Source: Streptomyces sp. NBC_01235 (GTDB taxonomy: Bacteria > Actinomycetota > Actinomycetes > Streptomycetales > Streptomycetaceae). Taken from it: DNA of 64,000 nucleotides. Positions 26,321 to 35,897 of this stretch are shown here, one piece after another (position 1 is the first letter of the stretch; every line of letters begins with the position of its first letter). The position numbers and the translations under genes were made by a program. A model generated the notes under the pieces. It did no database searches. It was not told the origin of the DNA and saw only the letters and a program-made list of their open reading frames with translations. Location of the stretch: positions 2,480,001 to 2,544,000 of the forward strand of contig NZ_CP108513.1 of assembly GCF_035989285.1 (NCBI RefSeq). Direction: 5' to 3'.

Positions 26321-27061
26321 ATGCCGCAAACGGAACAGTTCACCGCTCCCTTCGGGACAGGCGTCGAGACGGGCGTAGACACGGTCGGCACGAGCGTCGA
26401 CGACGTGCTCGCGCGGATGCGCGCCCTCGACGCGGCCCTGCCTCCCCGGGACGGGGTCGCGGTCTTCAACCGCGTCTACCTCGCGGTGACCCGGGAGGTG
26501 GACCGGCGCATCGACACCGGCCGGTTCCCGGACGCGCGGGCCGCCGTCACACTGGACGTACGGTTCGCGGAGCGCTACCTGGACGCGGTGGAACCGGTGC
26601 CGGCCGACCGGCGTCCACCGGCCTGCTGGCGCCCGCTGCTGCAGTTCCGCCGCCATCCCGGCGTACGTCCCCTGCAGTTCGCGTTCGCGGGCATCAACGC
26701 GCACATCGGGCACGACCTCGCGCTCGCCGTCGTGGACGCCTGTCGTAGCCTCGGCTGCGAACCGGCCGAGCTGGAGGACGAGTTCGACCGCGTGGGCGAT
26801 CTCCTCGTCTCGCTGGAGGAACGCATCCGCGAGGAGCTGATGCCGGGCCCCGACCTGTTGCAGATCGCCGACCCCCTCACCCACCTGCTCGGCTCCTGGA
26901 GCCTGGAACGCGCCCGGGAGGCCGCCTGGACGGCGGCCCGGGCGCTGTGGGCCCTGCGCCGGCTCCCCGACGTCGCCGAGGAGTTCACCGTGCGGCTCGA
27001 CACGGCCGTCGGCTTCGCGGGCCGCATGATGCTCACCCCGATGCGCGACCTCATGCGGTGA
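26321..27061 (+). CDS. DUF5995-like conserved protein
   Basis: 246 residues from ATG 26321; the ribosome site is weak. It is soluble and mainly helical. The core has RPLQFAFAGINAHIGHDLAL and VFNRVYLAVTREVDRRID, which I associate with the DUF5995 family, common in actinobacteria and of unknown role. The conserved His and Asp residues of INAHIGHDL could bind metal or substrate. It converges on the amine oxidase gene with only 18 bases between stops. Confidence 0.8.
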   Translation: MPQTEQFTAPFGTGVETGVDTVGTSVDDVLARMRALDAALPPRDGVAVFNRVYLAVTREVDRRIDTGRFPDARAAVTLDVRFAERYLDAVEPVPADRRPPACWRPLLQFRRHPGVRPLQFAFAGINAHIGHDLALAVVDACRSLGCEPAELEDEFDRVGDLLVSLEERIREELMPGPDLLQIADPLTHLLGSWSLERAREAAWTAARALWALRRLPDVAEEFTVRLDTAVGFAGRMMLTPMRDLMR

Positions 27062-27079
27062 GCCTCGGGCTGTGCGGAC

Positions 27080-28792
27080 TCAGTCCTCCGGGAGTTCCAC
27101 CGGCGCGATCTCGTCGTACACGTCACCCGGGCCCGGGTTGGTCGCGTCGGTCGTCCCGCCGAAGTGGTGCATGACGCCCCAGACCGCGTTCAGCGCGGTC
27201 TGGACGGCGCCCTCGGCCCAGCCGGCCGTCCAGGAGATGTCGTCGCCGGCGAGGAAGACGCCCCGCTTGTCCTCGGGCAGCCGGTCCTGCATGAAGTGCG
27301 TGAACAGGCGCCGCTGGTAGCGGTAGTGGCCGGGCAGGTTGGCCTTGAACGCGCCCATGAAGTAGGGCTCGTTCTCCCAGGAGACCGTCACCGGGTTGCC
27401 GATGATGTGCTTCCTGATGTCGACGTTCGGGTAGATCTCGCCGAGCGACTTCAGCATGACCTCCATCCGCTCGTTCGCGGACAGCGGCAGCCACTTCAGG
27501 CTGTCGTCGCACCAGGTGTACGAGAGGCAGATGACGGCGGGCTTGTCCGGGCCGTCGTCGAGGAGGTAGGTGCCGCGCGTCATACGGTCGGTGAGCGTCA
27601 TCGACATGACGTCCCGGCCGGTCGGGTTTCCCCTGTCGTCGACGGCCTTGTCCAGCCAGAACGGCCGGTCGACCGGCACGAAGAGCTTGCTGGACTCCAT
27701 GTAGTGGGTGCGCTCGATGGCGGTCCAGTGGTCGATCGGGAAGAGCGAGTCGTCGCAGTCGATCTTCGACAGCAGCATCCAGGACTGGGCGGTGAAGACC
27801 GCCGCCCGGTAGGTGCGGATGTCGCCGTTCGCGTCCGTCACGGTGATCCGGTTGCCCGCGGTGCGGTGCAGCCGGGTCACGGCCGGGCGGGGCTCGCCGC
27901 CCTCGTGCAGGCTCGCGAGCGAGGTCCCGTACGGCCATTGGACGATCTTCTCCGGCTCGCGCTCCCAGAGCCGCAGCGGCAGCTGCTGGGAGCCGCCGAC
28001 GATGCCGCGGTGGTGGTCGTCGGCCTCGGTGTAGACGACGCGCAGGATCTCCAGGATGGAGTTGGGGAAGTCGGTGTCCCAGCCGCCGGTGCCGAAGCCG
28101 ACCTGGCCGAAGATCTCGCGGTGCCGGAAGGACCTGAACGCCTCGGAGTCGCAGAGGAAGCCGTAGAACGTCTGGTTGTCGAGCTTCTCGACGAGCTTCG
28201 CCCAGATCTCGCGGATGCGCGGCACGTCCCGCTCGCGCATCGCGCGGTTCATGTCGGAGAAGTCGGCGCCTTCCTCGAGGCACCTGTTCCAGGCGGCGGC
28301 GACATCGCGGTAGACCTGCGGGAGGTCCTCGGCCGTCTCGGCGTAGTGCGACTCGCCCTTGAGGTCGACGACCGTCGAAGGGGTCGCCTCGGCAAGGGGG
28401 TTGGGGAAGGGCCGGGTCTGAAGGCCCACCAGGTCGATGTAGTGCTGGAGGGCCGTGGAGGACGGAGGGAAGCGCATCGCGCCCATCTCGGCGGTGAGGG
28501 AGGGGTCGCAGCCGTCGAAGCCGACGGTGCGCAGCCTGCCGCCGATCCGGTCGGCCTCGTAGACGACCGGCTTGAGGCCCATCTTCATCAGCTCGTACGC
28601 GGCCACGATGCCGGACAGTCCGCCGCCGATGACGGCGACCTCGGTGCCGTGCTCGGTCGCGGGGATCTGGCCGAGCCCCGCCGGGTGGGCGAGGAAGTCG
28701 TCGTACGCGTACGGGAAGTCCGGGCCGAACATGGTGATCGGCGGCTGCTGCTCGTCTGCGTGCTCGACGGCGTTGGGCACGGTGGACGTCAT
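27080..28792 (-). CDS. flavin-containing monoamine oxidase (tryptophan 2-monooxygenase-like)
   Basis: 570 residues. FAD-binding VAVIGGGLSGIVAAYELMKM sits at about 52-70, with RIGGRLRTVGFDG next and the C-terminal FAD contact GVFLAGDDISWTAGWAEGAV near 520. Length and the RWMAAL-free, AMRFPPSSTALQHYIDLVGL segment resemble bacterial L-amino-acid oxidases and tryptophan 2-monooxygenases. It oxidises an amine or amino acid, giving an imine or amide. It is second in an operon 45 bp behind a nitrilase-family amidase. AGGAGTCCGTACCCC precedes the ATG. Confidence 0.92.
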   Translation of the reverse strand: MTSTVPNAVEHADEQQPPITMFGPDFPYAYDDFLAHPAGLGQIPATEHGTEVAVIGGGLSGIVAAYELMKMGLKPVVYEADRIGGRLRTVGFDGCDPSLTAEMGAMRFPPSSTALQHYIDLVGLQTRPFPNPLAEATPSTVVDLKGESHYAETAEDLPQVYRDVAAAWNRCLEEGADFSDMNRAMRERDVPRIREIWAKLVEKLDNQTFYGFLCDSEAFRSFRHREIFGQVGFGTGGWDTDFPNSILEILRVVYTEADDHHRGIVGGSQQLPLRLWEREPEKIVQWPYGTSLASLHEGGEPRPAVTRLHRTAGNRITVTDANGDIRTYRAAVFTAQSWMLLSKIDCDDSLFPIDHWTAIERTHYMESSKLFVPVDRPFWLDKAVDDRGNPTGRDVMSMTLTDRMTRGTYLLDDGPDKPAVICLSYTWCDDSLKWLPLSANERMEVMLKSLGEIYPNVDIRKHIIGNPVTVSWENEPYFMGAFKANLPGHYRYQRRLFTHFMQDRLPEDKRGVFLAGDDISWTAGWAEGAVQTALNAVWGVMHHFGGTTDATNPGPGDVYDEIAPVELPED

Positions 28793-28837
28793 GGGGTACG
28801 GACTCCTAGCGCGAAAAAAGTACGAGGGTGTGGGATG

Positions 28838-29626
28838 TCAGACCAGGGACCCGTAGAGGCCGGGGCGGCGGTCCTTCAGGTACGGGTTCGCCTCGCGGGA
28901 GGCGGCGAGGGCGACCGGGTCGGCGTCGGCGAAGAGCAGTTCCTCGCCGCGTCCGGCGCGCGCCCGGGCGACGCCGTCCGGACCGGCCAGGGTGGAGAGC
29001 CCGACGAACTCGAACTCCCCTTCCCGGCCGACCCGGTTGACGTACGCGACGTACATCTGGTTCTCGAAGGCGCGCACCGGGATCACCGACTCGGCGACGA
29101 ACTGGAAGGGGTGCATCTGCGCGGTCGGCACGAGAAGGAGGTCGGTGCCGGCGAGGGCGTGGGCGCGGACGTTCTCCGGGAACTCGACGTCGTAGCAGAT
29201 CATGAGGCCGACGGTGAGGCCGTTCAGCTCGGCCTGGACGACGGGCCGGTCGCCGGGCGTGAAGTGGTCGTGCTCGAAGCAGCCGAAGAGATGGGTCTTG
29301 CGGTAGTCGGCGAGCCGGGTGCCGTCGGCGGAGACGATCTGGGCCGCGTTGTACACCGTCTCGCCGTCGCGCTCCGGGTAGCCGTACGCGATCGCGAGTC
29401 CGTGCCGGGTGGCGATCTGGGCGATCGCGTCCGCGAAGTCCCCGTCGGCGGGCTCGGCGAGGCGGGCGATGTCGTCGCCGATCGCGTACCCGGTGAGGAA
29501 CATCTCCGGCGCGACCAGGAGCCCGGCGCCCGCGGCGGCGGCCCGGTCCGCGGCCTCGTCGAGGACCTTGAGGTTCTCGACGACGGAGCCGGGGCGGCCG
29601 GAGCTCTGGAGCAGGGCGGTGCGCAT
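28838..29626 (-). CDS. nitrilase-superfamily carbon-nitrogen hydrolase
   Basis: 262 residues. The catalytic triad is visible as Glu41 (LLVAPEMFLTGY), Lys110 (DYRKTHLFG) and Cys144 (MICYDVEFPE). The enzyme hydrolyses an amide. It is the first gene of an operon with the flavin amine oxidase, which suggests that an amide made by the oxidase is its substrate; that is inference. GGTGAGGATCACGC precedes the ATG at 29626. The leader holds a 12-bp tandem repeat and a cluster of GTTGCG motifs. Confidence 0.94.
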   Translation of the reverse strand: MRTALLQSSGRPGSVVENLKVLDEAADRAAAAGAGLLVAPEMFLTGYAIGDDIARLAEPADGDFADAIAQIATRHGLAIAYGYPERDGETVYNAAQIVSADGTRLADYRKTHLFGCFEHDHFTPGDRPVVQAELNGLTVGLMICYDVEFPENVRAHALAGTDLLLVPTAQMHPFQFVAESVIPVRAFENQMYVAYVNRVGREGEFEFVGLSTLAGPDGVARARAGRGEELLFADADPVALAASREANPYLKDRRPGLYGSLV

Positions 29627-29652
29627 GCGTGATCCTCACCGGTACGAGGGGG

Positions 29653-29724
29653 TTCGGGGGGCCGTTCGGGGGGCCGTTCGGGGGGCCGTTCGGGGGGCCG
29701 TTCGGGGGGCCGTTCGGGGGCCAG
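29653..29724. repeat. six 12-bp tandem repeats upstream of the nitrilase gene
   Basis: The unit TTCGGGGGGCCG starts at 29653 and recurs every 12 bases to 29713. It lies 27 to 98 bases before the nitrilase start, in what should be its 5' leader. The plus strand, which is the template, carries six runs of five or six guanines spaced by six bases, so it could fold into G-quadruplexes. Confidence 0.95.
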
Positions 29725-29767
29725 ATAGACGGTACGGTCGGCCGCGCGGACCGGACAAGAAGGAGCC

Positions 29768-29826
29768 GTTGCGCGCCGGTGAGCGGATCGTTGCGTGCGT
29801 CGGGGGTGGGGCGGCGATTCGTTGCG
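29768..29826. promoter_or_regulatory. cluster of three GTTGCG motifs upstream of the nitrilase-oxidase operon
   Basis: GTTGCG occurs at 29768, 29790 and 29821, spaced 22 and 31 bases (two and three helical turns). The middle copy is in GATCGTTGCGT, identical to a copy upstream of the amino-acid permease at 33671. It lies 142-200 bases before the operon start. Binding by the nearby Lrp-type regulator is a hypothesis. Confidence 0.5.
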
Positions 29827-29831
29827 TACCC

Positions 29832-30929
29832 TCACTCCCGCCTTCCCCCGGCCACCACCAGCGCCGTCACCAGGTACGGCACGGCGCACAGCGCGAAGAC
29901 GGCGCCGTGGGAGAACGTCGACCCCAGGGCGCCGTACGCGCCGTACACCCCGATGGTCACCACCTCCGTACCCAGGCTCGCGACCGAGGTGAGGGTGGCC
30001 CGGCCGGTGCCCTCGATGCGCTGCTGGAGACGGACGTCGACGAGCACGGTCGCCAGCTGGAAGCCGCCGAAGGCGAGGGCGACGAGGGCGATCCCGGCGG
30101 GGGTCCCACAGGTCGCGCCGGCGGCGAGGGCCACCGCGGAGGCGGCGAGCACCGCGGCGAATCCCCTGCGGCCCAGGCGTTCGGCGGCCCCGGACAGCAG
30201 GCTTCCGGCGGTGACGCCGGCCCAGATCGGCAGGAGCAGGTAGGGGACGGTCGCCTCCGGCACGCCGGTCTCCCTGACCAGCAGGGACGTGTACTCGTCG
30301 AGAGCGCCCCAGACCGCGGCGACGGCAGGAACGAGCAGCAGCGCGCCACGGACGGAACGGTCACGTCGGGCGTCGGCGAGTCCGCCGCGCAAGGTCGCGG
30401 CCCAGCCGTCGTCGCCCCCGGCGTCCGGGGTCCGGTGCTCCGGGAAGCGGGTCGCCGTCGCGGCGCAGAGCAGACAGGCCAGCACGCTGGCCGCGCCGAC
30501 GGCCGGGTATCCGCCCGCCGCGAAGACCGGCCCGGCCAGGCCCATCGCCGACATGACGGCCACCTGGCCCAGTGCGTGCGCGCGGCCCATCACCTTGGCG
30601 TACCGGTCCGCCGCGCCGGCCCGGTCCAGTTCCTCGTACACCAGCGCCTCCAGCGCGCCGGAGCCCAGCGCGCCGCGCGCACCCCACAGGACGAAGCCGG
30701 CCGCGAAGGCCCAGTACGACGGGACGAGCACCCACAGCGCGAAGCCGGCCGCGCCCAGCAGCGGGCCGATCCACAGCAGCAGCCGTCGCGAGACGGCGTC
30801 GGCCCAGGCGCCGGAGGGGACCTCCAGCAGGACGCCGGTCAGCGACCACAGGACGAAGAGGGAGGAGATCTGCCCGACCGAGAGGCCGCTGTCCGCGAAC
30901 AGCAGCGCGTAGACCGGGTAGAGCAGCAC
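29832..30929 (-). CDS. MFS transporter with an unclear start
   Basis: 365 residues from GTG 30929, with about eleven membrane segments and the loop motif GAWADAVSRRLLLWIGPLLG. The family call is secure; substrate is not. The first helix clearly starts upstream, since the frame reads LTATLYAYAFLDEFVLLYPV, but from the in-frame TGA at 31001 to 30929 there is no ATG, GTG or TTG. A CTG at 30971 is the only near-start. Either it uses CTG, or a start codon was lost, or a base is wrong in the sequence. Confidence 0.85.
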   Translation of the reverse strand: MLLYPVYALLFADSGLSVGQISSLFVLWSLTGVLLEVPSGAWADAVSRRLLLWIGPLLGAAGFALWVLVPSYWAFAAGFVLWGARGALGSGALEALVYEELDRAGAADRYAKVMGRAHALGQVAVMSAMGLAGPVFAAGGYPAVGAASVLACLLCAATATRFPEHRTPDAGGDDGWAATLRGGLADARRDRSVRGALLLVPAVAAVWGALDEYTSLLVRETGVPEATVPYLLLPIWAGVTAGSLLSGAAERLGRRGFAAVLAASAVALAAGATCGTPAGIALVALAFGGFQLATVLVDVRLQQRIEGTGRATLTSVASLGTEVVTIGVYGAYGALGSTFSHGAVFALCAVPYLVTALVVAGGRRE

Positions 30930-31127
30930 GAATTCGTCGAGGAACGCGTACGCGTACAGCGTCGCGGTCAGTCGACGGGTGTCGGGGCCGTTCGTGGATC
31001 AATGTCGCCAAGTCATGCCACCGATGGTAGACATCGGACGCCCCGCCGCCCAGCGAATTCCGCGGTGAGCACGAACGCGGAGTGCGCGCAGGGCGCCGTC
31101 ATCGGAGGTCGGAGGTAGGAGGTCCTC

Positions 31128-31598
31128 ATGGACATCACCGCACTGCCGTATGTCGACGAACACGCGACGGTCGTCTCGGCGGAGGCCGACGCCGTGTGGT
31201 GCGGCATCGGCCACGCCCTGGACGGCTCCTTCACACCCGGCTACGCACACCTTGTGGGCTGCGCCGACCGTACGGCGTCCGGACCCCGTCCTCTGGCCGA
31301 GGGCTCGACGGTGCCCGGCTTCCGGGTGGCCGGGGCGGAGCCGGGCCGGGAGCTGGTCCTCGTGGGGCGTCACCGCTTCTCGACGTACGCCCTGGTCTTC
31401 CGCCTCGAGGAAGCCGGTCCGGGCCGCACCCGGCTGCGGGCCGAGACCCGGGCCAGGTTCCCCGGCCCGGCCGGCGGCCTCTACCGGCTGCTCGTCATCC
31501 GCACGGGCGGGCACGCCGTCCTCACGGGCCGACTTCTGACGGCGATCGGCCGCCAGGCCGAACAGGTCAGGTCGGCGAACCCGAGGAAAAACGCCTGA
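31128..31598 (+). CDS. SRPBCC/DUF2867-like protein
   Basis: 156 residues. A beta-grasp-like sequence with GRHRFSTYALVFRLEEAGPG then RTRLRAETRARFPG and a C-terminal helix, as in the START/SRPBCC superfamily of ligand-binding proteins. No signal peptide. GGAGGTAGGAGGTCCTC precedes the ATG, an excellent ribosome site. It converges on the Lrp gene and overlaps it by 32 bases. Function is unknown. Confidence 0.8.
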   Translation: MDITALPYVDEHATVVSAEADAVWCGIGHALDGSFTPGYAHLVGCADRTASGPRPLAEGSTVPGFRVAGAEPGRELVLVGRHRFSTYALVFRLEEAGPGRTRLRAETRARFPGPAGGLYRLLVIRTGGHAVLTGRLLTAIGRQAEQVRSANPRKNA

Positions 31599-32019
31599 GC
31601 AGCGGCGAGAGCACCAGCACGGACTTCGTCCGTTCCACGAAGGGCTCCCCCGCGATGCGTTCCAGGACGCGTTCGAAGTGGCGCATGTCGGCGGCGAAGA
31701 CCTGGGCGACGGCGTCCGCGTCCCCGGTGACGGTGGACGCGGCCACCACCTCCTGATAGCGCTCCAGGCCCCGTTGGATGGTCTCGGGGGAGGTGTTGCG
31801 CCGGCAGTAGATCTCGACGAACCCCTCGGTCTCCCAGCCGAGGGCCGCCGGGTCGACCCGTACGGTGAAGCCGGTGATGGCTCCGGTGGCACGCAGCCGG
31901 TCCACGCGGCGTTTCACGGCGGGCGCGGACAGGCCGACCAGTTGCCCGATGTCCGCGTAGGAGCGGCGGGCGTCCTCGGCGAGGGCGTGCACGATGCGTT
32001 CGTCGAGATCGTTCAGCAC
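31567..32019 (-). CDS. Lrp/AsnC family transcriptional regulator, cotranscribed with a permease
   Basis: 150 residues. HTH (about 1-60) MLNDLDERIVHALAEDARRS with LSAPAVKRRVDRLRATGAIT; the RAM ligand domain follows. The start is GTG 32019. It lies 10 bp after the amino-acid permease stop, so it is the second gene of that operon and probably controls it in response to an amino acid. It might also act on the amine oxidase operon, which shares upstream motifs. The overlap with the convergent gene is 32 bases. Confidence 0.93.
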   Translation of the reverse strand: MLNDLDERIVHALAEDARRSYADIGQLVGLSAPAVKRRVDRLRATGAITGFTVRVDPAALGWETEGFVEIYCRRNTSPETIQRGLERYQEVVAASTVTGDADAVAQVFAADMRHFERVLERIAGEPFVERTKSVLVLSPLLRRFSSGSPT

Positions 32020-32029
32020 AGTGGGTTGA

Positions 32030-33505
32030 TCACTTCTCAGATGGTGCGGGCGCTGCGAGTCGGGAGCGGCGGTGGCCGTAGAGGAAGTAGAACACGAGCC
32101 CGACCGCCATCCAGACTCCGAAGACCACCCAGGTGACGGCCGAAAGGCTGCCCATCATCCAGACGCAGAAGCCGAGTCCCAGGGCGGGGAGAATCGGGGA
32201 GAGCGGGACGCGGAAGGTGCGGGGCATCTCCGGACGGGTCCGGCGCAGCACCACGACCGCGATGTTGACCAGCGCGAAGGCGAACAGCGTGCCGATGCTG
32301 GTGGCGTCGGCGAGCTGTCCCAGCGGGATCGCGGCGGCCAGCACACCGCAGAACAGCGACACGATCACCGTGTTCGCGCGGGGCGTGCCGGTCTTCGGGT
32401 GGACGCGGGAGAACACCTTGGGCACCAGCCCGTCCCGGGACATCGCGAAGAGGATGCGGGTCTGGCCGTACAGCACGGTGAGGACGACGCTCGCGATGGC
32501 GATGACGGCGCAGAAGGCGAGGAGGGTCCCCCAGAAGGACTGGCCTGTCACCTCGCGCATGATCTGCGCGAGCGCTGCCTCGGAGTCGCCGAACCGCCGC
32601 CAGGGCTTGGCGCCCACGGCGACGGCGGCGACGAGGACGTACAGCGCCGTCACGATGACGAGGGACAGCATGATCGCGCGGGGCAGGTCGCGCTGCGCGT
32701 TCTTCGCCTCCTCGCCGGCGGTGGAGGCGGCGTCGAAGCCGATGTACGAGAAGAAGAGGGTCGCGCCGGCCGCGCTGACGCCCGCCATGCCCAGCGGCAT
32801 GAAGTTCTCGTAGTTGCCGGAGCGGAAGCCCTGGACACCGATCGCGCAGAACAGCACCAGTGCGGCGATCTTCACGGCCACCATGATCGTGTTGGCGCGC
32901 GCGGACTCCTTGGCCCCGCCCAGAAGGAACGCCATGGCCAGGAGTACGACGATGAGGGCCGGCAGGTTGAAGACGCCCCCGTCGCCCGGTGGCGCCGACA
33001 GCGCGTCCGGGATGGTCACGCCGATGGTCCCGTCGAGCAGCTCGTTGAGGTACTCGCCCCAGCCGACGGCGACGGCGGCGACCGACACGCCGTACTCCAG
33101 GACCAGACACCAGCCGCAGACCCAGGCGACCAGCTCGCCCATCGTTGCGTACGCATACGAGTACGAGGACCCGGCGACCGGGATGGTGCCCGCCAGTTCG
33201 GCGTAGGACAGGGCCGAGAAGAGCGCCGTGAGACCGGCGATCACGAAGGACAGCGTGACGGCGGGACCGGCCTTGGGGACGGCCTCTCCGAGGACGACGA
33301 AGATGCCGGTGCCGAGCGTCGCGCCGATGCTGATCATGGTGAGCTGCCACAGCCCGAGGGAGCGCCTGAGAGACCCTCCCTCACCCTGGCCCCCCTCGGC
33401 GACCAGGAGTTCCACGGGCTTGCGCCGCATGAGGCGCGCGACCGGCCCCGGGGACGCGGGGGCGGTCTGACTGCGCTGGTGCGGGGGTGCGCCTTGGTCG
33501 AGCAC
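32030..33505 (-). CDS. APC-superfamily amino acid permease
   Basis: 491 residues with about twelve membrane segments. SIGATLGTGIFVVLGEAVPK is the substrate-binding TM1 break (GxGIF). SYSYAYATMGELVAWVCGW and FFSYIGFDAASTAGEEAKNA are the CAT (cationic amino acid) subfamily signatures. It imports an amino acid, probably basic, by coupled transport. Translation starts at GTG 33505 after AAGGAGTCCCCGC. It is the first gene of an operon with the Lrp regulator. Confidence 0.94.
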   Translation of the reverse strand: MLDQGAPPHQRSQTAPASPGPVARLMRRKPVELLVAEGGQGEGGSLRRSLGLWQLTMISIGATLGTGIFVVLGEAVPKAGPAVTLSFVIAGLTALFSALSYAELAGTIPVAGSSYSYAYATMGELVAWVCGWCLVLEYGVSVAAVAVGWGEYLNELLDGTIGVTIPDALSAPPGDGGVFNLPALIVVLLAMAFLLGGAKESARANTIMVAVKIAALVLFCAIGVQGFRSGNYENFMPLGMAGVSAAGATLFFSYIGFDAASTAGEEAKNAQRDLPRAIMLSLVIVTALYVLVAAVAVGAKPWRRFGDSEAALAQIMREVTGQSFWGTLLAFCAVIAIASVVLTVLYGQTRILFAMSRDGLVPKVFSRVHPKTGTPRANTVIVSLFCGVLAAAIPLGQLADATSIGTLFAFALVNIAVVVLRRTRPEMPRTFRVPLSPILPALGLGFCVWMMGSLSAVTWVVFGVWMAVGLVFYFLYGHRRSRLAAPAPSEK

Positions 33506-33652
33506 GCGGGGACTCCTTTGTCGCTGCCTCTCGGGGCGACGGGGACCGGCGGCGCACCTGCGCGAACAGGAACCCACCGAGCGGGGTCCCCGCCACGCTA
33601 CGTACAGCGCAGAACCCTACGAGCCGGGACGTTGCCGCTGTAATGCAGCAAC

Positions 33653-33730
33653 CTTGCGCGTATCCGCAAGATCGTTGCGTTCATCGTGGCAGGGCGGGTG
33701 TTCGTTGCGCGGGGGGTGTCGAGCGTTGCG
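33653..33730. promoter_or_regulatory. palindrome plus three GTTGCG motifs upstream of the permease-Lrp operon
   Basis: CTTGCG, six bases, CGCAAG (33653-33670) is a perfect inverted repeat. GTTGCG follows at 33674, 33704 and 33725, spaced 30 and 21 bases. The cluster lies 148-225 bases before the permease start. The same motif and spacing recur upstream of the amine oxidase operon. Likely Lrp sites by position. Confidence 0.55.
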
Positions 33731-33739
33731 CACTGCCCC

Positions 33740-33799
33740 GATCAGGGCCGATCGGGGCCGATCGGGGCCGATCGGGGCCGATCGGGGCCGATCAGGGCA
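33740..33799. repeat. six 10-bp tandem repeats between permease and guaB1
   Basis: The unit GATCGGGGCC begins at 33740 and repeats six times; the first and last copies read GATCAGGGC. It is the main content, with the motif cluster to its left, of the 436-base gap 33506-33941. The 10-bp period places each GATC on about the same face of the helix. No gene is seen in the gap. Confidence 0.95.
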
Positions 33800-33941
33800 G
33801 TTCCTTCACGAGGAAGGTGCAGGGGTCGACACGCGGCACGACAGACAGTGATCTCCATGCCCGACAGTAGGACGCGGGCGCGGAGACGGCCCCGGTCTTC
33901 CCGGCGGCCGGGACAACGGGGGCCGTACGAAAGGCAGTTGT

Positions 33942-35426
<1,485 letters not shown>

Positions 35427-35515
35427 TCAGCCAGGGGGAGAAGCACGTACTTCATTCTCCCACGAGGGCCGTGATGCGATGCCCGGACGGAACGTCCAAG
35501 CAGCTCACGGGGGCC

Positions 35516-35821
35516 TTAGGAGGATCCTCCGAGGGCCAGCAGCACGGACAGCGCCGGCACCCGGTCCACCGCCTGCGAGAACACGTCCTCGGCGATCTCC
35601 CACTCCGCGGGCCGTGCCTTCGCGTACGGCCGCCAGTTCCGTACGACGATCTGCAGCCTCTCGCCTCCGGGCGGGGCGGAGAGGTCGGTGAGGCTGTCGG
35701 CGAGTGCGTCCCAGTTGCGTCCGAACCAGTCGGGCAGGCCGAGGGCGTCGGCGCAGCGGTCCATCAGGGCGGCCTTGTCGGCGACCCCGTCGAGGTCCAG
35801 CGTGAGCACGTGCTCGGTCAT
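35516..35821 (-). CDS. barstar-family protein
   Basis: 101 residues. The barstar fold inhibits barnase-type ribonucleases. DWFGRNWDALADSLTDLSAP is the family signature, and ALSVLLALGGSS closes it. There is no barnase gene beside it, so it is a lone antitoxin-like protein, as is usual for this locus in Streptomyces. Its partner is unknown. It lies between guaB1 and the SorC regulator on the same strand. Confidence 0.92.
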   Translation of the reverse strand: MTEHVLTLDLDGVADKAALMDRCADALGLPDWFGRNWDALADSLTDLSAPPGGERLQIVVRNWRPYAKARPAEWEIAEDVFSQAVDRVPALSVLLALGGSS

Positions 35822-35856
35822 CCAGAAACCGTCCTGAGCTAGTCGTGGTGACGGCA

Positions 35857-35887
35857 GAGGGGGGCGGCCCGGGCGGCCGCCCCCCTC
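35857..35887 (-). terminator. intrinsic terminator after the SorC regulator gene
   Basis: A perfect 13-bp stem, GAGGGGGGCGGCC at 35857-35869 and GGCCGCCCCCCTC at 35875-35887 with a 5-base loop, 11 bases past the SorC stop. It separates the SorC transcript from barstar. Confidence 0.8.
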
Positions 35888-35897
35888 TGATCCGTCG

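Noticed and set aside
27164..29632. 822-codon plus-strand frame over the amine oxidase and nitrilase genes
   Set aside because: Antisense shadow of two clear enzymes; no motif or ribosome site.
35516..35821. Barstar as part of a toxin-antitoxin or immunity system
   Set aside because: No barnase or other toxin gene is adjacent; neighbours are metabolic.
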